From the NCBI RefSeq assembly GCF_000768675.1, contig NZ_AVPI01000087.1, positions 54,559 to 118,558 of the forward strand: a stretch of 64,000 nt of DNA, written 5' to 3'. Numbering within the stretch: the stretch's first letter is position 1; each line of letters starts with the position of its first letter. The stretch comes from Knoellia flava TL1 (GTDB lineage Bacteria > Actinomycetota > Actinomycetes > Actinomycetales > Dermatophilaceae). The notes below the pieces were generated by a model. The model worked only from the letters and a program-made list of their open reading frames with translations. It did not search any database and was not told the DNA's origin. The translations under genes and the position numbers were made by a program. Below are positions 58,744 to 64,000 of the stretch, in pieces.

Positions 58744-59829
58744 CTAGCGGCCGGTCGCGATGTCGAGCGCCGCCGACAGGTCGCGCCAGAGGTCCTCGAC
58801 GTCCTCGATGCCGACCGACAGCCGGAGCAGGTCGTCGGGCACGGCCTCGGGCTCACCGGGCTGGCGCCGGCGCCGCTCGACCTGGCTCTCGACGCCGCCG
58901 AGGCTCGTCGCGTGCACCCAGACGCGCGTCGCCGCCGAGACGCGCTCGGCGGTCTCGGCGTCGCCGTCGAGCTCGATCGAGACCATCGCCCCGAACCCGG
59001 GGTAGCGGACCCGCGAGACGGCCGGGTGCCCGGCGAGGCGCTCGGCCAGGTCGGCCGCGTTGGCGCTCGCCCGCTCGAGCCGCACCGAGAGCGTCCGCAT
59101 CCCGCGCAGCGCCAGCCACGTCTCCATCGGACCGGCGATCGCACCGTGGAGCTGGCGGTGCCGGCGCACCCGCTCGTGCAGCGCGCGGCCCGCGTCGTCG
59201 CGACCGGTGACGACGGCGCCGAGGAGCAGGTCGCTGTGGCCGGAGAGGTACTTCGTCACCGAGTGCACGACGAGGTCGGCGCCGAGGGTGAGTGGCTGCT
59301 GGAGCAGGGGAGTGGCGAAGGTGTTGTCGACAGCGACGAGGACCCCGCGCTCACGGGCCGCCGCGGCGAGCACCTCGACCTCGGCGACCTCGAGCAGCGG
59401 GTTCGTCGGCGACTCGAGCCAGAGCATGGCGGCGCCGTCGAGGGCGGCGACGACCCCGCCGGTGTCCGTGACGTCGACCTGGGTGACGACGACCTCGCCG
59501 GCCTCCGAGCGGTCGGCGAGGGTGACGAGCGTGCCGTTGTAGGCCGCGGTCGGCACGACGACCCGGCCTCCGTGGGGCACGAGGGAGAGGGCCGCCGCGA
59601 CCGCCGCCATGCCCGAGGCGAAGACCAGGGCCTCTCCACCCTCGAGCGACCCGAGCGCCTCCTCGAACGCCGACCACGTCGGGTTGGCGACGCGGGCATA
59701 GCTCGCGGCGCCGTCCGCGTGGTAGGTCGAGCTGAGCGTGAGCGGGGCGCCGACCTGCTCGCCCGGCTCGCGCGCCACCCGGCCGAGAGCGACGAGGCGG
59801 GTGGCGGGGCTGAGGTCGTCGTGGTCCAC
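58744..59829 (-). CDS. cystathionine gamma-lyase or related trans-sulfuration enzyme
   Basis: A 361-residue PLP enzyme of the Cys/Met metabolism family. The PLP Lys is in HSVTKYLSGHSD. YARVANPTWSAFEEALGSLEGG and SMAAV-like ASGMAAVAAAL are family blocks, and NPLLEVAEV holds the cofactor Asp region. It is shorter than the usual 380-400. Cystathionine lyase or synthase, or methionine lyase, cannot be separated here. On the minus strand TACGCT lies six bases before the GTG, a leaderless-type start. Confidence 0.85.
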   Translation of the reverse strand: MDHDDLSPATRLVALGRVAREPGEQVGAPLTLSSTYHADGAASYARVANPTWSAFEEALGSLEGGEALVFASGMAAVAAALSLVPHGGRVVVPTAAYNGTLVTLADRSEAGEVVVTQVDVTDTGGVVAALDGAAMLWLESPTNPLLEVAEVEVLAAAARERGVLVAVDNTFATPLLQQPLTLGADLVVHSVTKYLSGHSDLLLGAVVTGRDDAGRALHERVRRHRQLHGAIAGPMETWLALRGMRTLSVRLERASANAADLAERLAGHPAVSRVRYPGFGAMVSIELDGDAETAERVSAATRVWVHATSLGGVESQVERRRRQPGEPEAVPDDLLRLSVGIEDVEDLWRDLSAALDIATGR

Positions 59830-59865
59830 GGCGTGAGCGTATGCCGGGTGCTCGCCTCCCCGGGA

Positions 59866-59871
59866 TAGGGT
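59866..59871 (+). promoter_or_regulatory. -10 hexamer TAGGGT for ddl
   Basis: TAGGGT ends eight bases before the ddl ATG. A back-to-back TACGCT (complement 59836-59841) serves the minus-strand gene. Confidence 0.5.
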
Positions 59872-59879
59872 CTCTCGCG

Positions 59880-61025
59880 ATGGACACCGACTCCCAGACC
59901 CCGGACCCCGCCCCCGAGTCCCGCCGCCTGCGGGTCGCCCTCGTCTTCGGTGGCCGCTCCTCGGAGCACGCCGTGTCCTGCGCGACGGCGGCGAGCGTCA
60001 TGTCCGCCCTCGACCCCGAGCGCTACGAGGTCATCCCGATCGGCATCGCCAAGGACGGCAGCTGGGTGCTCGCACCGGCCGACCCGGAGCCGTTGCGCCT
60101 CGCGCCCGGGCACGTGCCCGAGGTCGACGCGAGCGGCCCGGCGATCCTCGTGCCGACGAGCATGTCGGCCCGCCACCTCATCGTCCAGGAGCCCGGCGCC
60201 GCACCCCGCGAGCTGAGCGACGTCGACGTCGTCTTCCCGCTCCTCCACGGCCCCTTCGGCGAGGACGGCACGATCCAGGGGCTGCTCGACCTCGCCGACG
60301 TCCGCTACGTCGGCTCCGGCGTCACGGCCTCGGCCGTGATGATGGACAAGCACATGATGAAGGTCGTCTTCCAGGCGGCCGGGCTGCCCGTCGGCCCCTA
60401 CGTCGTCATTGCCGACCGCCAGTGGCGCCGTGACCCCGAGGCCGCGCTCGACGCCGTGGGTGCGCTCGACTACCCGGTCTTCGTCAAGCCTGCCCGGGCC
60501 GGCTCGAGCATGGGCATCACCAAGGTCGACTCGGTCGACGGGCTCCGCGACGCGGTCGAGGCCGCCCGCGAGCACGACCCCAAGGTCGTCGTCGAGCAGG
60601 GTGTCGTCGGCCGGGAGATCGAGTGCGGCGTGCTCGACGGCCACGGCACCGACGCACCTCGCACGAGCCCGCTCGGCGAGGCCATCGTCGTCAAGGGGCA
60701 CGCCTTCTACGACTTCGAGGCGAAGTACCTTGCCGACGACGATATCCGGCTCGAGTCGCCGGCCGACGTCTCGCCCGAGATCGCCGAGCAGGTCGCGCAG
60801 ATGGCGCTCACCGCCTTCGAAGCCGCCGGCTGCGAGGGCCTCGCGAGGTGCGACTTCTTCCTCACCGAGTCGGGCGAGCTCCTCATCAACGAGATCAACA
60901 CGATGCCGGGCTTCACCCCGAGCTCGATGTACCCCCGCATGTGGGCGGCCGCCGGCCTCACCTACCCCGAGCTCGTCGACGAGCTCATCGCGCTCGCGAT
61001 GGAGCGCCGCGTCGGTCTGCGCTGA
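59880..61025 (+). CDS. ddl: D-alanine--D-alanine ligase
   Basis: A 381-residue ATP-grasp ligase that makes the D-Ala-D-Ala end of peptidoglycan. LVFGGRSSEHAVSC opens the fold. FPLLHGPFGEDGTIQGLL, VKPARAGSSMGITKV and LINEINTMPGFTPSSMYP carry the nucleotide, metal and Tyr/Ser residues. It has a long insertion typical of actinobacterial Ddl. No neighbouring cell-wall genes are seen. Confidence 0.95.
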   Translation: MDTDSQTPDPAPESRRLRVALVFGGRSSEHAVSCATAASVMSALDPERYEVIPIGIAKDGSWVLAPADPEPLRLAPGHVPEVDASGPAILVPTSMSARHLIVQEPGAAPRELSDVDVVFPLLHGPFGEDGTIQGLLDLADVRYVGSGVTASAVMMDKHMMKVVFQAAGLPVGPYVVIADRQWRRDPEAALDAVGALDYPVFVKPARAGSSMGITKVDSVDGLRDAVEAAREHDPKVVVEQGVVGREIECGVLDGHGTDAPRTSPLGEAIVVKGHAFYDFEAKYLADDDIRLESPADVSPEIAEQVAQMALTAFEAAGCEGLARCDFFLTESGELLINEINTMPGFTPSSMYPRMWAAAGLTYPELVDELIALAMERRVGLR

Positions 61026-61037
61026 CCGCGCGGGCCC

Positions 61038-61493
61038 TCAGCGGCAGGCGAGGCCGTTCGTCGGCAGCTTCTGGGCCGCGGCGCTGAACGCCGGCAGGAG
61101 CAGCGGCTCGGGGGCGTAGTCCTTGGGCACGAGCACCTCGATCGCCGGATCGCGCCCGAACGTCGTGAAGCGCGTGCCGTCGCTCAGCGCCTGCGCCACC
61201 CACCCCAAACCGTCGACCTCGATGCAGTCGTCGGTCGTCGGCCCGAGCGCGGGGACCCCGCACCGTGCGATGACCGGGGGATCCCCGTATGCCGTCCCCG
61301 CGCCCGCGTCGGACACCTCGCGTCGCGCTTTGCCGCCGACCTCGTCGGGCCACGCGGAGGCGGCGGCACGGCATACGTCACCGTTCGCGAGGGGAGCGGG
61401 CGCGACCTCGACGGCGGACGAGCAGCCGGACAGCACGACGACGGCGGTGGCGCAGAGCGCCACCGCCGTCGTCACGTGCGTCCGTCGGGTCAC
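61038..61493 (-). CDS. DUF3515 lipoprotein
   Basis: A 151-residue exported protein with lipobox LSGC (about residue 24). The mature part has CRAAASAWPDEVGG, and the end NGLACR carries a Cys likely bridged to another. DUF3515 proteins are actinobacterial and of unknown function, often near ddl and thiL as here. GTG 61493 lies two bases after the stop of the Lrp-type gene, so they form an operon. Confidence 0.85.
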   Translation of the reverse strand: MTRRTHVTTAVALCATAVVVLSGCSSAVEVAPAPLANGDVCRAAASAWPDEVGGKARREVSDAGAGTAYGDPPVIARCGVPALGPTTDDCIEVDGLGWVAQALSDGTRFTTFGRDPAIEVLVPKDYAPEPLLLPAFSAAAQKLPTNGLACR

Positions 61494-61495
61494 GG

Positions 61496-61729
61496 TCAGA
61501 CGTGGACCACCGTGCAGGTGAGGGTGCGCGTGATGCCCTCGACCTCCTGGATCTTGGCGATGACGAGCTTGCCGAGCTCGTCGACCGTCTCGGCCTCGAC
61601 GCGCGCGATGCAGTCGTAGGGGCCGGTGACGTCCTCGGCGAGCGCCACTCCCGGGATCGCCGCGATCGCCTCGGCCACGGCCGCCGCGCGACCGACCTCG
61701 GTCTGGATCAGGATGTAGGCCTGGACCAC
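61496..61729 (-). CDS. stand-alone Lrp/AsnC ligand-binding (RAM) domain
   Basis: A 77-residue RAM domain without the DNA-binding half: VVQAYILIQTEVGRAAAVA, PGVALAEDVTGPYDCIARVEAET, then KIQEVEGITRTLTCTVVHV. Such single domains form rings and bind amino acids; they may act as effectors for full-length Lrp proteins. GTG 61729 has GAGGTGG six bases upstream. An in-frame ATG at 61750 is an alternative. It is divergent from thiL. Confidence 0.88.
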   Translation of the reverse strand: MVQAYILIQTEVGRAAAVAEAIAAIPGVALAEDVTGPYDCIARVEAETVDELGKLVIAKIQEVEGITRTLTCTVVHV

Positions 61730-61868
61730 TGGATGCCACCTCACTGTCATGGGAGCGTCGCCGCTCCGGGGGATGTCGTTGTCGTCCTGCGACCGTCGCC
61801 GGGGCGACGGTGACTGCACGGTACCGTGCCGGGAGTTCGCACGTCTCGGGTGCTCAGGAGGTGGCGGT

Positions 61869-62900
61869 GTGGTGCCGCACACGACGATCGGCTCGGTGAG
61901 CGAGTCCGACGTGCTCGCCCGGATCCTGCCCCTCTTCGCGTCGAGCCCGCACGCCGGGTCCGGTGTCGTCGTGCCGCCGGGGGACGACGCGGCGGTGCTC
62001 TCGACCGGCGCCTCGGTCGTCGTCACGACCGACACGATGGTCCGCGGCCGCGACTGGCGCGACGACTGGTCGAGCGGGCACGACGTCGGGACCAAGGTCG
62101 TCGCCCAGAACGTCAGCGACGTCGCGGCGATGGGCGCCGTCCCGACGGGCCTGCTCGTCGCCCTCGCCGCAGACCCCGATACCGACCTCGACTGGGTGCT
62201 CGACCTCACGCGGGGCATCGCGGACGCGGCCGAGGACGCCGGGTGCCCCGTCGTCGGCGGTGACCTCTCCTCAGCCCCGCCGGGCGTCGTCATCGTGTCC
62301 GTTACGGCGTTCGGCGACCTTCAGGGGCGCGCGCCGGTGCTCCGGTCGGGTGCGCGGCCGGGCGACATCGTGGCGGTTGCCGGCTCGCTCGGCTGGTCCG
62401 GCGCCGGGCTTGCGCTCTACGAGGCGGGTGCCCGCCCGACGACCCTGTCTCTCCCACCGGACCAGCACAGCGACCGGGACAAGAACATGTCGGTGCTCCA
62501 GTGGTACCACCGGTCGCCACGCCCGCCGTGGGAGTCCGGCCCGGTGGCCGCAGACGCCGGCGCGACGTCGATGATCGACCTCTCCGACGGCCTTGTCCGG
62601 GACGGCGGGCGCATCGCGACAGCGAGCGGCGTCGAGCTCGCCCTGGACGAGATGGCACTACGAGGATATCTCTACGCGTTCGAGGAGGCACTGACTCCCG
62701 ACGAGGGCTGGCGGCAGGTCCTGTCCGGGGGAGAGGAGCACTCGCTGCTCGCGACGTTCCCCCCGGGATCGGTGCCCGAGGACCTGGCCGCCCCCTGGAC
62801 CGTCATCGGCGAGGTCGTCGAGGCCGGCCCCGCCGGACCGCGGCTCACGGTCGGGGGAGCGGTGCCGAGCGTCACCGGCTGGGACCACTTCGCCGGCTGA
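61869..62900 (+). CDS. thiL: thiamine-monophosphate kinase
   Basis: A 343-residue AIR-synthase-fold kinase that makes thiamine diphosphate. VVPPGDDAAVLSTG is the metal-binding loop. DVAAMGAVPTGLLVAL and VVGGDLSSAP follow, and MIDLSDGLVRDG is the second signature. GTG 61869 has AGGAGG seven bases upstream; the next codon is also GTG. No TPP-type riboswitch was recognised upstream. Confidence 0.93.
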   Translation: MVPHTTIGSVSESDVLARILPLFASSPHAGSGVVVPPGDDAAVLSTGASVVVTTDTMVRGRDWRDDWSSGHDVGTKVVAQNVSDVAAMGAVPTGLLVALAADPDTDLDWVLDLTRGIADAAEDAGCPVVGGDLSSAPPGVVIVSVTAFGDLQGRAPVLRSGARPGDIVAVAGSLGWSGAGLALYEAGARPTTLSLPPDQHSDRDKNMSVLQWYHRSPRPPWESGPVAADAGATSMIDLSDGLVRDGGRIATASGVELALDEMALRGYLYAFEEALTPDEGWRQVLSGGEEHSLLATFPPGSVPEDLAAPWTVIGEVVEAGPAGPRLTVGGAVPSVTGWDHFAG

Positions 62901-62984
62901 CCGGCATACCCCCGTCGTCCCGCCCGTCCCGACATGCCCACGCAGAGCGTGGGACCCGCCGCCTGACGTGGGTTCGTCGCACTG

Positions 62985-63047
62985 CGGGCGGGAACGGTTG
63001 TGCTGTGAGGTGCGAGGTTCCCACCCGAAGTCGCCGGTCGACGGCGA
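62985..63047 (+). other. structured intergenic segment after thiL
   Basis: A ten-pair stem with one mismatch (62985-62995 with 63017-63027) closes a 21-base loop. TCGCCG-GTCGA-CGGCGA (63031-63047) follows directly. This is more structure than a terminator needs and could be a small RNA or the thiL 3' end. Confidence 0.35.
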
Positions 63048-63060
63048 GAGCCCGGGCATG

Positions 63061-63100
63061 CGAGAGGGCGCCGTCCGGAAGTCCGGACGGCGCCCTCTCG
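63061..63100. terminator. bidirectional hairpin between thiL and rpmB
   Basis: Perfect 19-base arms (63061-63079 and 63082-63100) with a minimal loop lie between convergent genes. Confidence 0.85.
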
Positions 63101-63115
63101 GGTACGGCTAGGGGG

Positions 63116-63310
63116 TCAGCGCTTGACCTTGCCCGCCTTGAGGCAGGAGGTGCAGACGTTGAGACGCTTCGGGGTCACGCCCTTGTCGCCGACGAGAGCC
63201 TTCACGCGCTGGATGTTCGGGTTCCAGCGACGCTTGGTGCGGCGGTGCGAGTGCGAGATGCTGTGGCCGAAGCCGGGTCCCTTGCCGCAGACATCGCAGT
63301 TGGCAGCCAC
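63116..63310 (-). CDS. rpmB: ribosomal protein L28, zinc-binding form
   Basis: A 64-residue bL28. CDVCGKGPGFG and CTSCLKAGKVKR supply the four Cys of the C+ (zinc) form, with SHSHRRTKRRWNPNIQRV between. Actinobacteria often keep a zinc-free paralogue elsewhere for zinc shortage. GTG start with AAGGAGA upstream. It is divergent from the fakA-like gene, a common arrangement. Confidence 0.95.
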   Translation of the reverse strand: MAANCDVCGKGPGFGHSISHSHRRTKRRWNPNIQRVKALVGDKGVTPKRLNVCTSCLKAGKVKR

Positions 63311-63468
63311 GGTGGATCTCCTTGAAGTCAGGTGTCATACGAAACGGCTGGATCGCCAGCCGTCTCAGGTCGAGGTTCTCCGGTGTCCGCCCCGGGCGGG
63401 GCTCACGCGGAACCGTCCAAGCGTAGCCGAGTTCGGGTGTGGCTCCAAAACGCGTCGGAGCCGCCCGA

Positions 63469-63474
63469 TAGCCT
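63469..63474 (+). promoter_or_regulatory. -10 hexamer TAGCCT, leaderless start
   Basis: TAGCCT ends six bases before the GTG at 63481. Confidence 0.45.
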
Positions 63475-63480
63475 GCCACC

Positions 63481-64000
63481 GTGCCAGCCGTCCTCGATGC
63501 CGACGCAGCCCGACTCTGGGGTGCCCTGACGCGAGCCGCCTTCGCCGCACGGCGCACCGAGATCGACGACCTCAACGTCTTCCCGGTGCCCGACGGGGAC
63601 ACGGGCACCAACCTCTATCTCACGATGGACGCGGCCCTGGGTGAGGTGCGGCGCGAGCACGGCGAGCGCGGCATCCTCGGCACCGCCTCGCTCGTCGACG
63701 AGGCACGCACCCTCTCGCGGGCCCTGCTCATGTCGGCGCGCGGCAACTCGGGCGTCATCGTCAGCCAGATCGTCGCCGGGGTGACCGCCGTCGTCGTCGA
63801 GGAGGAGCTCGCCGACCTCGACGGGCCCGCTCTCGCCCGGGCCGTGACGCGTGGTGCCGAGATGGCGCGTGCCAGCGTCGCGCACCCGCAGGAGGGCACC
63901 ATCCTCAGCGTCGCCGACGCGCTCGCCGAGGCGGCTCGGGAGGCGGCCGACGGGGGAGGCGACGCCGTCGCCGTGGCCGCGGCGGCCGTGTCCGCCGCCG
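63481..64000 (+). CDS. DAK2-domain protein, fatty acid kinase FakA-like (3' end cut off)
   Basis: The first 173 codons of a DAK2-domain protein; the frame is open at the right edge. The kinase Asp cluster is in LNVFPVPDGDTGTNLYLT, followed by LLMSARGNSGVIVSQIV and the DhaL-like helices. In Firmicutes FakA phosphorylates fatty acids brought by FakB; in actinobacteria the gene lies between rpmB and recG. The GTG follows TAGCCT by six bases. Confidence 0.88.
   Translation, partial: MPAVLDADAARLWGALTRAAFAARRTEIDDLNVFPVPDGDTGTNLYLTMDAALGEVRREHGERGILGTASLVDEARTLSRALLMSARGNSGVIVSQIVAGVTAVVVEEELADLDGPALARAVTRGAEMARASVAHPQEGTILSVADALAEAAREAADGGGDAVAVAAAAVSAA

Noticed and set aside
61730..61868. TPP riboswitch before thiL
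   Set aside because: No THI-box motifs such as CTGAGA were found in the short gap, and a normal ribosome site lies next to the start.

Overview
The window comes from a very G+C-rich actinobacterium. GTG starts are common, and G- or C-ending codons are used almost everywhere. Actinobacterial markers include HupB with a long Lys/Ala tail, CofC of F420 synthesis, GatCAB with no GlnRS gene, an IclR gene divergent from leuCD, C+ type L28 and an ilvBNC attenuator. The style resembles Micrococcales such as Intrasporangiaceae, but that placement is a guess from gene content. I see no insertion sequence, prophage, CRISPR array, rRNA or replication origin. The window cuts a gene at each end.

Layout. 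1-7 kb: the 3' part of an aldehyde dehydrogenase, a CitA/DpiA-like two-component pair and a divergent tctCBA tricarboxylate transporter with a Usp protein. 7-11 kb: gatCAB. 11-17 kb: a DUF937 protein, a sugar-dehydrogenase-like lipoprotein, a hydroxyacid dehydrogenase, SixA, and a MarR/MMPL efflux pair. 17-29 kb: ilvD, an attenuator, ilvBNC, serA, a small HU, two tiny ORFs, leuB and ilvE. 29-36 kb: an operon for a gamma-glutamylated amine. 36-40 kb: a metallo-beta-lactamase protein, a frameshifted methyltransferase, a DUF2786 protein and a small autoregulated-looking module. 40-42 kb: cimA behind an apparent isoleucine leader peptide. 42-50 kb: ArfB, an amidase, a glycosylase-like protein, an SGNH hydrolase, an FAH protein, a DGPF/ECF sigma pair and a dodecin gene with an internal stop. 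50-55 kb: gltX, tRNA-Gln, tRNA-Glu, an IclR regulator and leuCD. 55-64 kb: hupB, cofC, plsC, gpsA, a trans-sulfuration enzyme, ddl, a DUF3515 lipoprotein, an Lrp-type sensor, thiL, rpmB and the start of a fakA-like gene.

How it works together. Most of branched-chain amino acid synthesis is here (cimA, ilvB, ilvN, ilvC, ilvD, ilvE, leuB, leuC, leuD); leuA and ilvA are not seen. CimA supplies 2-oxobutyrate from pyruvate, and LeuCD/LeuB can serve both the leucine and citramalate routes. gltX, tRNA-Gln and gatCAB together make the indirect Gln-tRNA route. The 29-36 kb operon can glutamylate an amine, oxidise it with an SDR and an aldehyde dehydrogenase, and release it with a class I amidotransferase-fold hydrolase. 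It has no amine oxidase, which fits an amino-alcohol such as ethanolamine better than putrescine.

Two signals run through the whole window. The heptamer GTATGCC/GGCATAC was found 43 times by eye, inside genes and between them. Many genes also have a TANNNT hexamer 6-9 bases before the start codon, which suggests leaderless transcripts.
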